This document shows, piece by piece, positions 43,564 through 53,601 of a DNA stretch of 64,000 nt (positions are counted from its first letter, which is position 1; each line of letters opens with the position of its first letter). The translations under genes were made by a program, and so were the position numbers. The notes under the pieces are model-generated. The model searched no databases. It was not told the origin of the DNA and worked only from the letters and a program-made list of their open reading frames with translations. The DNA comes from Alphaproteobacteria bacterium AO1-B (GTDB taxonomy: Bacteria > Pseudomonadota > Alphaproteobacteria > Rhizobiales > Stappiaceae), in assembly GCA_001890945.1 (NCBI GenBank), contig MLAX01000003.1, positions 124,001-188,000 of the forward strand. The letters run 5' to 3'.

Positions 43564-43999
43564 AGCCAACAGACCTGGCTCCCGGGTGTTATCTGCCTTA
43601 AAGAGTTGAGCCGAAAGGAGGCTCTTCTCCATCACCTTGGTCCAGGCACGGGCCGGAACGGCACGGATCGGAAAACGCCAGCAAAAAAACCGCCGCGAGG
43701 ATTTCCTCCGGCGTTTTCTCAAGATACCTCCTGCAAGGCACAGGAGTGGCGGGGCGCGTCAGGCCTTGCCTGCGCAGCAGATGTAAAAATACGTTTCTTC
43801 GGCAAAAGCGCGATGCGCCCCGCCCGGGCCTTCAAGAGGATCCGGCTTGCTCTTCAACGGGCCAGCGGGAGATTTGTCTTGTGTTCTCGTATCAGGAAAA
43901 CACCCGCCCTCCACAGTCGCTGGCGTTGTTCAAGGCGCGGTGGCAACTGCCTGCCGCCGTCTCGCCCGTATCCTTGTCCGGTGCGCGGATCGTTACCCC
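43564..43999. other. Non-coding stretch before the repeat islet
   Basis: No frame here has an SD, a domain or normal coding character on either strand; three overlapping plus-strand frames of similar length are typical of GC-rich non-coding DNA. The stretch may be decayed coding sequence. It leads into the first copy of the 107-base duplication at 44000. Confidence 0.45.
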
Positions 44000-44106
44000 G
44001 CCGCCCCAGACCAGCCCGGCCTGCTCCCTTCCAAGGGACGGTCCCCCAGAAAGCCTATGTGAGCAGGCACGCAAGAAGTATACGGTCAGGGGACGAGGGC
44101 GTGGAT
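44000..44106 (+). repeat. 107-base direct repeat, copy A
   Basis: It begins GCCGCCCCAGACC and ends GGGCGTGGAT and matches copy B at 44642-44748 over its whole length with scattered substitutions. Inside, GCCTGCTC (44019-44026) pairs with GAGCAGGC (44061-44068), and TCCCTT/AAGGGA forms an inner hairpin, so it could fold as a structured element. Confidence 0.75.
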
Positions 44107-44141
44107 AAGAATTCTGTGTGTCAGGAGGCGCACCCCTTGCC

Positions 44142-44558
44142 GTCCCGGACTTGATCCGGGACCTAATTCACCAGCGTTGGTGCCTGACTTTAGAAGCCTT
44201 ACTGCGATCCGATCCGGAGAGACCTTCCCCTTGGTCCCGACTCGGTGGCCGGGACAGCGCAGAAGCAACTGCCTCACCACATCCTCTGACGTCATCCCCG
44301 ACTTGAAGAGCCTGTCCCCGACATGATCGGGGAGGTAATCCATGCCGAGAAGTGCCTACCCGATCCGCTTTGCTTGCGGCGAGGGAACGGTTTGGACCCT
44401 CAAGTCAAGCCCGAGGATGACGCGGTGAGTGGAGAGGCATGGCCAACGCTCAGCCGTCACCCCGGACCTGATCCGGGGCCTACTCGTTTCCAGAGCAGCA
44501 AAGATAGTGTGAAGCTAAAGCCACGCCCGCGAGCGCCATCCCGCACCTGATGCGGGAT
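44142..44558. repeat. Cluster of four REP-like palindromes
   Basis: Four short inverted repeats share one layout: GTCCCGGA/TCCGGGAC (44142-44162), TCCCCGA/TCGGGGA (44315-44333), CCCCGGA/TCCGGGG (44460-44478) and ATCCCGCA/TGCGGGAT (44538-44558). Each has a 5-base centre of the form CNTGA. This is the intergenic palindromic repeat type scattered through Rhizobiales chromosomes. They flank nothing recognisable as a gene. Confidence 0.8.
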
Positions 44559-44641
44559 CCATTGCTACTAAGGGGCTTGGAAAGGGACGCTGCGCGGCGG
44601 CCCGGACCGGCACTCAAATCGGTCTCTGGCCGTTGCGGGGC

Positions 44642-44748
44642 GCCGCCCCAGACCAGCCCGGTCTGCTCCCTTCCGAGGGACGGTCCCCCGGAAAGCCTAA
44701 GTGAGCAGGCACGCAATAAGTATAAGGGCAGGTGAAGGGGGCGTAGAT
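44642..44748 (+). repeat. 107-base direct repeat, copy B
   Basis: Second copy of the element at 44000-44106, same orientation. The outer stem is GTCTGCTC with GAGCAGGC at 44701-44710 (one wobble pair replacing a Watson-Crick pair of copy A), and the inner hairpin is TCCCT/AGGGA. It abuts the 3' end of the fic gene, and together with the palindromes marks the left border of the AT-rich islet. Confidence 0.75.
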
Positions 44749-44755
44749 GATGTGT

Positions 44756-45400
44756 CTATGTGTCAGGAATTGACTCAAGTTGTTGAATCAGCAGGTCGGT
44801 TAAAAAATCTGTGAGGTCGTTCAGGTCAAGTTTTCCTTTATCATAGCTTTCGTCGACGCTTTTTAGCGCTGCGTAAAATCTTTCACGATTGGCCATGATC
44901 AAGTCGGTAACAGTGTTTGTACCTGGCAAAATGAAACCGAATTTCAGACAGAGACAAGCATAGGAAAACGCTCGTGCAGTGCGGCCATTTCCATTTACAA
45001 ACGGATGTATCCAGTTGATCCGCCAGAGTGCATATGCACACGCATCTATTGGCTCATAATTCGGCCAATTTATGTGCAAGTCATGGAAAAAATCGTCAAT
45101 AAGCGGCTCGACTTCTTCGCATGTAGGTGGTTCGTGAACCACGACTTCACCATTTCCTATATGGACTTCTTTAGTCCGGTATTCGCCCGGATGCTCGAGT
45201 AGAAATAATGTGCCGGTTCGGTGTAGTTCTTTCAGAGCTTTAGACGTAGGTGATAACTGACAACCTGTCTCGCTAAGGCCGCCGGTCTCTACCAAAAACT
45301 TTACCAAGCATTCAATATTGTTGACCTGGTTAGAATAATTCAAAACTTCTATTTCGTGAGCGACTGGCCCGTTTATGAGTTCCCAATTGTCATCTTTCAT
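44756..45400 (-). CDS. Fic/DOC family protein, probable AMP-transferase toxin
   Basis: A 214-residue protein from ATG 45400 with GGAAG 7 bases upstream. The Fic motif is HPFVNGNGRTAR (residues 132-143): His132 is the catalytic base, and Arg140/Arg143 bind phosphates. The usual acidic metal ligand of HPFx(D/E)GNGR is Asn136 here. A flap-like segment GEYRTKEVHIGNGE (72-85) precedes it. No (S/T)xxxE(G/N) inhibitory motif is visible in Fic itself. Composition is more AT-rich than the neighbours, suggesting transfer. It lies 75 bases downstream of a small candidate antitoxin gene. Confidence 0.9.
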   Translation of the reverse strand: MKDDNWELINGPVAHEIEVLNYSNQVNNIECLVKFLVETGGLSETGCQLSPTSKALKELHRTGTLFLLEHPGEYRTKEVHIGNGEVVVHEPPTCEEVEPLIDDFFHDLHINWPNYEPIDACAYALWRINWIHPFVNGNGRTARAFSYACLCLKFGFILPGTNTVTDLIMANRERFYAALKSVDESYDKGKLDLNDLTDFLTDLLIQQLESIPDT

Positions 45401-45410
45401 ATGTTCTTCC

Positions 45411-45435
45411 AAAAAAATGGCCCGTTAGGGCCATT
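45411..45435 (-). terminator. Intrinsic terminator-like hairpin between the candidate antitoxin and fic
   Basis: AATGGCCC (45416-45423) pairs perfectly with GGGCCATT (45428-45435) around loop GTTA. On the minus strand the stem runs straight into seven T residues just before the fic SD. This is a standard terminator shape placed inside the presumed operon, so most transcripts from the upstream gene may stop before fic. Confidence 0.7.
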
Positions 45436-45475
45436 AAATTAATTGAAAAACATCTTTGAGTGCAACCTTGGATAT

Positions 45476-45670
45476 CTAGACTGTCACTTGGGTTTGATAA
45501 CCTTCATTGTCTTCAAGGATCTTTTCTACATTTTCGCGGGTAAGCGAAGACTCATTGCCCCGGAAACCCATTATGAGGCTGACTCTCTGCTCACGGCGTT
45601 CCGCAGGTGTCATTTTATGCGCCTTAGCGCGCAGGATAAGTGCATCCAAACGGTCACGCTGATCGGACAT
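45476..45670 (-). CDS. Small protein upstream of fic, candidate antitoxin
   Basis: A 64-residue protein with AGGAGAG just before ATG 45670. It is charged and helical (MSDQRDRLDALILRAKAHKM; PAERREQRVSLIMGFRGNES) and then contains SLTREN, which fits the (S/T)xxxE(G/N) motif by which class I Fic antitoxins block the ATP site. It shares the AT-rich composition of fic and lies directly upstream on the same strand. The motif is short and can occur by chance, so the antitoxin role is inference. Confidence 0.65.
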   Translation of the reverse strand: MSDQRDRLDALILRAKAHKMTPAERREQRVSLIMGFRGNESSLTRENVEKILEDNEGYQTQVTV

Positions 45671-45947
45671 TGTTCTCTCCTAGTGTGCTCACTATTTTTA
45701 ATTAATGAATCGTTAATGAACCGTTAAATTGATTGCAATTTATAGTTGTGTATTCTCGCCATGTAACGAACATATGCTGACTCGAGTCCTAAGTGAATAG
45801 GGGAGCTGGGCAATTTTTACCTATCACGATAATTGTATATTGAATTCAATTATTTACTGGTCGTTCTGGAAAGTTAAACTTTTGTTACAATAATTATGAG
45901 GTTGCTGTTTTTTGCAAAATCGGTTGGCAAACTTTGAATCTGCCAGC

Positions 45948-48900
45948 TCACCGCCCCGGCCGCCCGCTCTTCTTTGGCCGGCCGCGCCGTTTTTTCTCGT
46001 CCACGGGATCCTCATAAGACCCGACCCCGATCTTGCCGCGCGGGGTGTGATGGGGGGCGTCTTCGGCCTGAATGATCGGCGCGGGTTTCTGCGGCATCGG
46101 GCCCTTGGGCATGGGCACCTCGGTCCGCGCGTTGGTCATTTCGTCCAGGGTTGGCTTGCGGGCTCTGCTTGATCCGCTCACGCTCGTACCGGCCTGACGG
46201 CCTGAGCTCAGCGAGGGCGCGCCATCAGGCGCGGCGCCTGTTCGGCTTGCGGGCCCCTGGCCCGAATTCTTTTCCCTTGCTGCTTTGGCCCTATCCTTTG
46301 CCGTTTCCTTCTTCTTGCCGCTGGCGCCTTCCTTGGTGCCGCCGGCGCCGAACTTCTTGTCGCCCTTGTAGCCGCCAGTGGCCCCGGCAACATCCGATTG
46401 CCGGGCCATGGCATCGTCGGCGACGGCCAGTTCGGTTTCCTGCAGGCGCTTGATCTCGTCGCGCAGGCGGGCCGCGGTCTCGAAATCAAGATCGGCGGCG
46501 GCGTCGCGCATCTGTTTTTCCAGATCAGAGATGTGGGCAGCCAGATTGTGGCCGACCAGCGAGCCTTCCTCGGCGAACCCGGCATCGACCGTAACGTGGT
46601 CCTGCTCGTAGACGCTTTCCAGAATGTCGCCGATGGAGCGCTTGACACTCTCCGGCGTGATGCCGTGCTCGGCGTTGTAGGCCAGCTGCTTGTCGCGGCG
46701 GCGGTTGGTCTCCGCAATCGCCCGCTCCATGGAGCCGGTCATCTGGTCGGCGTAGAGGATCACCTTGCCGTCGACGTTCCGCGCCGCGCGGCCGATGGTC
46801 TGGATCAGCGAGGTTTCGGAGCGCAGGAAGCCCTCCTTGTCCGCATCGAGGATCGCGACCAGCGCACATTCGGGAATGTCGAGGCCTTCGCGCAACAGGT
46901 TGATGCCGACCAGCACGTCGAAGGCGCCGAGGCGCAGATCCCGGATAATCTCGATCCGCTCCAGCGTGTCGATGTCGGAGTGCATGTAGCGCACACGCAC
47001 GCCGTTTTCATGCAGGTATTCGGTGAGATCCTCGGCCATGCGCTTGGTGAGGGTGGTGACCAGTGTGCGGTAGCCCTTTTGGGCAACCTCGCGCACCTCG
47101 CCCAGAAGATCGTCGACCTGGGAGGAGGCAGGCCGGATGTCGATCACCGGATCGACGAGGCCGGTCGGGCGGATGACCTGTTCGGCAAAGACGCCGCCGG
47201 CCTCTTCCATTTCCCACGAGCCCGGGGTGGCCGAGACCGCAACGGACTGCGGCCGCATGGCGTTCCATTCCTCAAAGCGCAGCGGCCGGTTGTCCATGCA
47301 GGAGGGCAGACGGAAGCCGTATTCGGCGAGCGTTGCTTTCCGGCGGAAGTCGCCCCGGTACATGGCGCCGATCTGGGGAATGGTCACATGGCTCTCGTCG
47401 GCGAAGACGAGGGCGTTGTCCGGCAGATATTCGAACAGGGTGGGGGGCGGCTCTCCCGGCTTGCGGCCGGTGAGATAGCGCGAATAATTCTCGATCCCCG
47501 CGCAGGAGCCGGTCGCCTCCAGCATTTCCAGATCGAACAGGGTGCGCTGTTCCAGCCGCTGGGCTTCCAGCAGGCGGCCATGGGCGTTCAGCTCTTCCAG
47601 ACGGCCTTTCAGCTCGGTCTTGATCGACTTGATGGCCTGCTGAAGGGTGGGTTTCGGCGTCACATAGTGCGAGTTGGCGTAGATCTTCACCGACTTCATG
47701 TCGCCGGACTTCTTGCCGGTGAGCGGGTCGAACTCGGTGATCTGCTCGATCTCGTCGCCGAACAGGGAAATCCGCCACGCCCGGTCCTCATAGTGCGCCG
47801 GAAAGAGTTCAATCGTGTCCCCGCGGACCCGGAACGTGCCGCGCTGGAAGGCGGCGTCGTTGCGCTTGTATTGCAGGGCCACCAGATCGGCGATCAGCTG
47901 GCGCTGGTCGATGCGCTCGCCCACCTCGATGGCAAAGGTCATTGCCGTATAGGTCTCGACCGAGCCGATACCGTAGATGCAGGACACAGACGCGACGATG
48001 ATGACGTCGTCGCGCTCCAGAAGGGCGCGGGTCGCCGAGTGGCGCATCCGGTCGATCTGCTCGTTGATCGAGCTTTCCTTCTCGATGTAGGTGTCGGTGC
48101 GCGGGACGTAGGCCTCCGGCTGGTAATAGTCGTAGTAGGAGACGAAATACTCGACCGCGTTGTCCGGGAAGAAGCTCTTGAACTCGCCGTAGAGCTGGGC
48201 CGCCAGCGTCTTGTTCGGCGCCAGGATCAGCGCCGGGCGCTGGGTGCGCTGGATAACCTGCGCCATGGTGTAGGTCTTGCCCGAGCCGGTGACGCCGAGC
48301 AGCACCTGGGTCTGCTCGCCGCCGGTGACGCCCTCAACCAGCTCGGCAATGGCGGTTGGCTGGTCGCCCTTCGGCTCATACTCGGAGGCCAGATTGATCG
48401 GCACGCCGCCTTCGGATTTTGCCGGGCGCTCGGGCCGGTGCGGCACCCACAGTTCACCGTTCTTGTGCAGCGGGTTGCCGCTTTCGATCAGCGCCGACAG
48501 GGCCTCGACGGTTGCGGTCGCGCCCTGGTTGCCGCCAAGCTCGCCATAGCGGCCGTCGGCAGCAGATTTCTTCTTGTTGTCTTTCTTGTGCTGTTTGAGT
48601 TTGGCCTCAAGTTCCTCGGCCTCCTCCAGCGACATATCCATGCCTGCGACAGGATTAAGGCCGCCGGCGGCCCGTTCGCGCGCCGTGTCCGCCTTGCCCA
48701 TACTGGTGCCACGGGCGGATTTGGTGGGCTTCTCGAGTTTGCCCTTCGCCTTCGCGCCCTTGGGCGACAGCTTCGCCTTGCGGCCTTCCTCGACATTCAC
48801 GGCAACAGACCCGTCGCCACCGGCCCGCTCGCGCTCCTTGGAGGAGGTCCGCGCCGTGCGTTTGGACGAGCCGGGCGCGCCCGGCGCCAGCTCTGCGAGC

Positions 48901-49103
48901 TTCGACGGATCTTTGATCTTGGATTTGGAGAGGGGCGCCGGCTTCTCTGCTTCCTCGGCAATCTCAGCTGCCCAGTCGGATATGGAGCCGGAGAGGGGCG
49001 CGCCAGACAGCGGCTTCTGCGGCGCTTCGCCGAAACCGTCCGGCGTTCGCGGGGCAGGCGTTTTTGGATCGTCAGCGGGGGATTTCGGGGGGCGTTTACT
49101 CAT
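45948..49103 (-). CDS. uvrB: Excinuclease ABC subunit B with long terminal extensions
   Basis: A 1051-residue protein from ATG 49103 (TTG 49112 possible), far longer than the usual roughly 670. Residues about 1-234 are a low-complexity Lys/Ala/Pro/Glu extension. The UvrB core begins near 235 ([17 protein letters not shown]) with Walker [12 protein letters not shown], beta-hairpin [20 protein letters not shown], helicase motifs through [10 protein letters not shown], and the UVR domain [20 protein letters not shown]. About 150 residues of basic low-complexity tail follow. UvrB verifies damage and loads UvrC (19763). A 961-codon antisense frame is a shadow. Confidence 0.95.
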   Translation of the reverse strand: MSKRPPKSPADDPKTPAPRTPDGFGEAPQKPLSGAPLSGSISDWAAEIAEEAEKPAPLSKSKIKDPSKLAELAPGAPGSSKRTARTSSKERERAGGDGSVAVNVEEGRKAKLSPKGAKAKGKLEKPTKSARGTSMGKADTARERAAGGLNPVAGMDMSLEEAEELEAKLKQHKKDNKKKSAADGRYGELGGNQGATATVEALSALIESGNPLHKNGELWVPHRPERPAKSEGGVPINLASEYEPKGDQPTAIAELVEGVTGGEQTQVLLGVTGSGKTYTMAQVIQRTQRPALILAPNKTLAAQLYGEFKSFFPDNAVEYFVSYYDYYQPEAYVPRTDTYIEKESSINEQIDRMRHSATRALLERDDVIIVASVSCIYGIGSVETYTAMTFAIEVGERIDQRQLIADLVALQYKRNDAAFQRGTFRVRGDTIELFPAHYEDRAWRISLFGDEIEQITEFDPLTGKKSGDMKSVKIYANSHYVTPKPTLQQAIKSIKTELKGRLEELNAHGRLLEAQRLEQRTLFDLEMLEATGSCAGIENYSRYLTGRKPGEPPPTLFEYLPDNALVFADESHVTIPQIGAMYRGDFRRKATLAEYGFRLPSCMDNRPLRFEEWNAMRPQSVAVSATPGSWEMEEAGGVFAEQVIRPTGLVDPVIDIRPASSQVDDLLGEVREVAQKGYRTLVTTLTKRMAEDLTEYLHENGVRVRYMHSDIDTLERIEIIRDLRLGAFDVLVGINLLREGLDIPECALVAILDADKEGFLRSETSLIQTIGRAARNVDGKVILYADQMTGSMERAIAETNRRRDKQLAYNAEHGITPESVKRSIGDILESVYEQDHVTVDAGFAEEGSLVGHNLAAHISDLEKQMRDAAADLDFETAARLRDEIKRLQETELAVADDAMARQSDVAGATGGYKGDKKFGAGGTKEGASGKKKETAKDRAKAAREKNSGQGPASRTGAAPDGAPSLSSGRQAGTSVSGSSRARKPTLDEMTNARTEVPMPKGPMPQKPAPIIQAEDAPHHTPRGKIGVGSYEDPVDEKKRRGRPKKSGRPGR

Positions 49104-49216
49104 GGGCTGCAATATGGTCCGACTCCCCGCCCGAGAAAACCCCTCCGTTGCGGCTTTGTTCCAGTTTCTCAGACTTCTTGCCAGTCTCCTGACAGAAGGG
49201 TGTCAGGAGGTCATTC

Positions 49217-50734
49217 TCACTCCCCTCTGGGATACCGCTGGCCGTCTTCGACTTCGTTGAGGTCCATGTGGTTGCGCATATAGCGTTCTGAGGCTTTTTG
49301 GAGGGGCTGGTAGTCCCAGGGGAAATAGGCGCCATTGCGCAGGGCTTCATAGACGATCCAGCGGCGGGCCTGCGATTGACGGACCTCGGCGTCAAAGGCG
49401 GGCATGTCCCATGTTTCCGAGACCTTTTTGGCATAAGCCGTGGCCGTTTCGGAATGGGCGGGATCTTGTGCAAGATTGGTCAGTTCGTCGGGATCGTCCG
49501 CAAGGTTGAACAGCTGGGGCGGGTCGAGTTCGCAATGGATATATTTCCAGTCCCCCTCCCGGATGCCGACCAAAGGCGCGTAGGAAGCTTCTGCGGCATA
49601 TTCCATGAGAACCGGTTGGGCCCGGGCCACGCCTTTAGCCAGTGAAACGAGGCTGGTGCCGTCCGTCCAGGGCATGATCTCGCTCATGTCGATGCCGGCA
49701 AGATCACAGACCGTCGGCAGGACATCGAGGGTGCTGACCGGTGCGGTTTCCAGATGGGGTGACAGGTCCTTGTCGCAGATCATCAAGGGCACGCGGGAAG
49801 ACCCTTCGAAGAAGGTCATCTTGAACCACAGGCCGCGCTCGCCGAGCATGTCACCGTGATCGGAAACGAAAAGGATCGTGGTGTCGTCCGCCAGATCCAT
49901 GGCGTCGAGGGCTGCCAGGATTTCGCCGATCTTGTCATCCAGATAAGAGATGTTGGCGAAATAGGCGCGGCGCGAGCGGCGGATGTCGTCTTCGGTGATG
50001 TCAAAGCTGCGCCAGTCATTGGCATCGAAGATCCGTTTGGAATGCGGATCGTGATCCTCATAAGCCTTGGCTGGAACCTCCGGCAACAGGTGATCGCAGT
50101 CCTCGTAAAGATCCCAGTATTTCTTGCGGGCGACATAAGGGTCATGCGGATGGGTGAAACTGACCGTCAGGCAGAACGGGCGGTCGTATTTACCCCGCCC
50201 GTAGTCATAGATCTTTCGGACCGCCTGGAAGGCAACGTCGTCGTCATACTCCATCTGGTTGGAGATTTCCGCAACGCCGGCCCCGGTGACGGAGCCCATG
50301 TTGTGATACCACCAATCGATCCGCTCTCCCGGCTTGCGGTAGTCCGGTGTCCAGCCGAAATCGGCCGGGTAGATGTCCGTGGTCAGGCGTTCCTCGAAGC
50401 CGTGCATCTGATCCGGTCCGACGAAGTGCATCTTGCCCGACAGGCACGTGGTGTAGCCCGCCCGCCGCAGATGGTGCGCGTAGGTCGGAATGTCCGATGC
50501 AAACTCTGCAGCGTTGTCATAAACGCCCGTGCGGCGCGGCAGTTGACCGGACATGAAGCTGGCCCGACCGGGGGCGCATAGTGGAGAGGCCGTGTAGCTG
50601 TTTTGAAACCGTACAGAGCGCTCGGTAAGTGCCTTCAGATTTGGAGCGTGCAGGAAATCCGCCGGGCCGTCGGGAAACAAGGTGCCGTTCAGCTGATCGA
50701 CCATCAGGATGAGGATGTTTTTCTGTCCGGCCAT
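49217..50734 (-). CDS. betC: Choline-sulfatase
   Basis: A 505-residue sulfatase. The sulfatase signature is CAPGRASFMSG, whose Cys is converted to formylglycine (C-x-P-x-R), and the metal-binding N-terminus is ILILMVDQLNG. The choline-sulfatase-type C-terminus includes VYEALRNGAYFPWDYQPLQK. The enzyme releases choline from choline-O-sulfate, feeding glycine-betaine synthesis for osmoprotection or carbon use, fitting a marine or plant-linked host. GGAGA precedes the ATG. A TTGATTGA-type palindrome upstream suggests BetI-like control; betAB are not in this window. Confidence 0.93.
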   Translation of the reverse strand: MAGQKNILILMVDQLNGTLFPDGPADFLHAPNLKALTERSVRFQNSYTASPLCAPGRASFMSGQLPRRTGVYDNAAEFASDIPTYAHHLRRAGYTTCLSGKMHFVGPDQMHGFEERLTTDIYPADFGWTPDYRKPGERIDWWYHNMGSVTGAGVAEISNQMEYDDDVAFQAVRKIYDYGRGKYDRPFCLTVSFTHPHDPYVARKKYWDLYEDCDHLLPEVPAKAYEDHDPHSKRIFDANDWRSFDITEDDIRRSRRAYFANISYLDDKIGEILAALDAMDLADDTTILFVSDHGDMLGERGLWFKMTFFEGSSRVPLMICDKDLSPHLETAPVSTLDVLPTVCDLAGIDMSEIMPWTDGTSLVSLAKGVARAQPVLMEYAAEASYAPLVGIREGDWKYIHCELDPPQLFNLADDPDELTNLAQDPAHSETATAYAKKVSETWDMPAFDAEVRQSQARRWIVYEALRNGAYFPWDYQPLQKASERYMRNHMDLNEVEDGQRYPRGE

Positions 50735-50783
50735 ATTGTTTCTCCGAGCTTACGAAAGGTCATGGAAGAAACTTGTCCGTTAT

Positions 50784-50805
50784 TTTGATTGAGTGATCAA
50801 TCAAA
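50784..50805. promoter_or_regulatory. BetI-like palindrome upstream of the choline sulfatase gene
   Basis: TTTGATTGA (50784-50792) and TCAATCAAA (50797-50805) are perfect 9-bp arms around GTGA, 50 bases upstream of the betC start. The half-site resembles the TTGATTG-type boxes I recall for BetI, the choline-responsive TetR repressor. No betI gene is in the window. Confidence 0.6.
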
Positions 50806-51001
50806 TCCGACCGGTGTTTGTGTCATTTGGACTCGGCGCAGCGAGATCCAGCATCTTGGGCGAGAGCGGTGCCCGATCAGAAATGATAGAATTTCGTGCC
50901 ATAACGGAGGATGTTTTTGCCACCTCTCCTAATGCTTGCCCGATTTGCGGAGCGTTGCGCTTCCGGTGATGCGGGCATTGCAGTTGTTTTAGCGCAGGCT
51001 A

Positions 51002-53464
51002 TCAAGCCGCGGCGACGTCTTTCAGGAACCTGTCGATCCGTTGGGTGACACCATCCAGTTCCCGCGTGGCCTCATCCGCGATGGATTCAACCTGCGCGGC
51101 GGACTGGCTGGTTTCACCGGAGCCGCGGGAGAGATCTCCGATTGTTTCCGAAACGCTGGCCGTTTGACCGGCTGCCTGTGTCACACCGGAGGAAATCTCG
51201 GAGGTGGCGCCAGCCTGCTGCTCGACTGATGCGGCCATGGCGGCTGCGGTTTCGTTGACCTCGTCCATCATGGTCATGATTTCTGTAATCGCTGACACGA
51301 CAGCTTCGGTGGACCCTTGGATTTCCGAGACCTGACCGGAAATCTCATCGGTAGCCTTCGACGTCTGCGTCGCCAGTTCTTTGACTTCCGCTGCTACGAC
51401 GGCAAAGCCTTTGCCTGCATCGCCGGCGCGTGCGGCTTCGATTGTCGCGTTGAGAGCCAGAAGGTTGGTTTGTTCGGCAATGTCCTGAATGAGTTGGATC
51501 ACGGCACCGATCCGTTCAGCAGCGGCCGACAGTCCCTTGATCTGATCATTGGACGTCCGGGTCGCTTGGGTCACGTCTTCAACGCGGCCGAGCGTGGCGT
51601 TGACTTGCCGCCCGGCTTCCTGAACGGAGGCTGAAAGTTCCTCCGTTGCAGCCGCAATCGTCTGGACGTTGTCGCTTGCCTGGCTTGAGGCATGGCTGAC
51701 GTTTTCGCTTTTGTCCGTGGTTGACCGGGCAATTCCAGTTAGATGTTCGGCGGTGTCTTCAAGCTGCCGCATGTTGCCATTGACGGAGGTCAGGGCGGCT
51801 TCAATATCAGCTCTGAACTCGGTAACCAGTGCATCGACAGCCTGCTGGCGTTTGAGCGCGGTTTCCGCATCGCGTTGGGTCTGTTGCTCCAGTTCGACAC
51901 GCTCCACTTCGCGATCCCGGAAGGTGCCGACCGCGCGAGCCATGTCTCCGATTTCATCCTTACGGCTATCGGCGGTCAGGTCGAGGTCGGTTTGACCCTC
52001 TTGCAGTTGCCGCATGGCGTTGGTGAGGGATCGGAGCGGACGAATGATCGCGCCTGACAAGAGAACGACAAAACCAACGCCAATGACCAATGCCACCAGC
52101 AGGGCGATAGAAATCTGCGTTCGGGCAGTGGCTGCTGAGGAGACGGCCGTCAGACCCGCGGCCCGGCTGATGGTGCTTGCCTGTTCGCTCAATGCCGAAG
52201 CTGCGGTTGCAAATTGGGCTTGCCCGGTCTTCTGTGCATCGCTGTTCGTAACGACATCAGCAAAGGTTGCGCGCAGGACCGGCAGCGCTTCACCACCGGC
52301 CGTGACAAGCGTGTTCAAAGGACCGTTCAAAAGATCCAGAAAGGCCTTGTCAGACGTGGATTGAAGGGATGACTGCCGGATGCCCTCCAGGGCGTCCAGC
52401 TGGGTTTCGGTTTCGCCGAGATAGGTCTGAAAGGCGGCACTCGAAGCTTCTGAGGACTTGGTCAGGTACTCTGCATAGGCGCTGCGCACGCCAAGGACAT
52501 TGCGGGCCACGCCTTGCGTAAAGTTGGACAGGAGCGCGATGTCTGCGGTCGCTTTGTCGAACCCGCGCAATTCCGCCGTCAGCTCCTCAATTGGCGCCTC
52601 GGCTTCTGCAATGATTGTTGTCGTAAGGCCGACGAGTTGTTCTACGGCCGGTTGGAAGGTTTCGGACCAAACCGCAGCGGTCCCGTCGCTGGCACCGGCC
52701 TTCAGGTGCACTTTGATTTGTTTTTCAAACGCTTTACCCGCTTTAGTGAGATCCTTGACAGAGGCTCTGAGCGTTTTTGTCTTCACGGTACGCCGGACAG
52801 CCTTGGCGTCCTTGTCCAGCGCCTTGACACGCTCAGAAAGGGCTTTGGCGTTTGCCTTGTCCGGTGCGTTGACAAAGGCTTTGGTTTCCTGCTCCAGAAC
52901 GATCGCGGCGATCCGCATGTCTGCAAGCCGCGGGGCGACCTTGGAAAGGTTGTTCATCTTGCCTTCGTTGTTGAGGGCAAGACCAAGACGGTACGCTTCT
53001 AAGGCCTTGTACTGTTCAAACACCTCGTTGGTCGTTTCAACCAGGCCAGATGTCAAACCATCAAGATTGGTAATCGCTTCATCACGCGCACTTCTGGTAT
53101 TTTTCAGATTGCGGAAGCTTTCTTCCAGCTCGCTGACAGCCAAGGTCAGCTGCTGCGCGGCCTCTGGTTTGTTCCGGGCCAGTTCATCGCTGCTTGCAGA
53201 TAACGTGTTGATGCTCGCTTCAACCACACTGGCGGTCTGCTCAGTGCCGTCGCGCCCGAACGCTTCTGCACCTGCAAGCAGTGGCGGGATATCTCCCAGA
53301 AGATCACTTGCCGCTTTTGAGGTCGTGACAGACTCCTGAACCTGGCTCGCGGCGAGGTATCCGCCGGCACCGACACCGACGGAACACAAAAGCATTGCGC
53401 CAAAGCCGATCTGAAGTTGTGTTTTGATCGGCCAGTTTAAGAACGACATATTTGGCAAGCGCAT
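51002..53464 (-). CDS. Methyl-accepting chemotaxis protein with long helical sensor domain
   Basis: An 820-residue chemoreceptor from ATG 53464; ATG 53449 ([11 protein letters not shown]) is an alternative. It has an N-terminal membrane segment ([19 protein letters not shown]), a periplasmic region of about 400 residues that is almost all helical (like tandem four-helix-bundle sensors), a second segment ([20 protein letters not shown]), HAMP, and the MA domain with [20 protein letters not shown]. It is the third chemoreceptor here and clearly distinct in its sensor. The ligand is unknown; the betC neighbour is divergent in role and no link is shown. Confidence 0.93.
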   Translation of the reverse strand: MRLPNMSFLNWPIKTQLQIGFGAMLLCSVGVGAGGYLAASQVQESVTTSKAASDLLGDIPPLLAGAEAFGRDGTEQTASVVEASINTLSASSDELARNKPEAAQQLTLAVSELEESFRNLKNTRSARDEAITNLDGLTSGLVETTNEVFEQYKALEAYRLGLALNNEGKMNNLSKVAPRLADMRIAAIVLEQETKAFVNAPDKANAKALSERVKALDKDAKAVRRTVKTKTLRASVKDLTKAGKAFEKQIKVHLKAGASDGTAAVWSETFQPAVEQLVGLTTTIIAEAEAPIEELTAELRGFDKATADIALLSNFTQGVARNVLGVRSAYAEYLTKSSEASSAAFQTYLGETETQLDALEGIRQSSLQSTSDKAFLDLLNGPLNTLVTAGGEALPVLRATFADVVTNSDAQKTGQAQFATAASALSEQASTISRAAGLTAVSSAATARTQISIALLVALVIGVGFVVLLSGAIIRPLRSLTNAMRQLQEGQTDLDLTADSRKDEIGDMARAVGTFRDREVERVELEQQTQRDAETALKRQQAVDALVTEFRADIEAALTSVNGNMRQLEDTAEHLTGIARSTTDKSENVSHASSQASDNVQTIAAATEELSASVQEAGRQVNATLGRVEDVTQATRTSNDQIKGLSAAAERIGAVIQLIQDIAEQTNLLALNATIEAARAGDAGKGFAVVAAEVKELATQTSKATDEISGQVSEIQGSTEAVVSAITEIMTMMDEVNETAAAMAASVEQQAGATSEISSGVTQAAGQTASVSETIGDLSRGSGETSQSAAQVESIADEATRELDGVTQRIDRFLKDVAAA

Positions 53465-53601
53465 TGGGCGGGCCCCAGTCCAGTCTAAAAACGCCTGCAA
53501 GTGTGCCGGAATGGATTTAACAAGATCCGAATTTTAGGCAATTTTGCCGCATATTTTGCGATTTCTGCTTGTCTACGGGTTTCTACCCAGGCGGGAATCC
53601 C

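Noticed and set aside
43606-44154. 182-codon plus-strand frame across the repeat islet
   Set aside because: It runs through the non-coding stretch and the first 107-base repeat; Arg/Pro/Ser-rich with no domain, and two other frames are equally open there.
43564-44756. Possible CRISPR array or tRNA cluster in the repeat islet
   Set aside because: Repeats are few, unevenly spaced and palindromic without regular spacers, and no cloverleaf or T-loop consensus was found.
46398-49283. 961-codon plus-strand open frame opposite uvrB
   Set aside because: It lies antisense to the clearly recognised UvrB core and reads as Arg/Gly/Leu/Asp-rich nonsense without domains; it is the usual mirror frame of a GC-rich gene.
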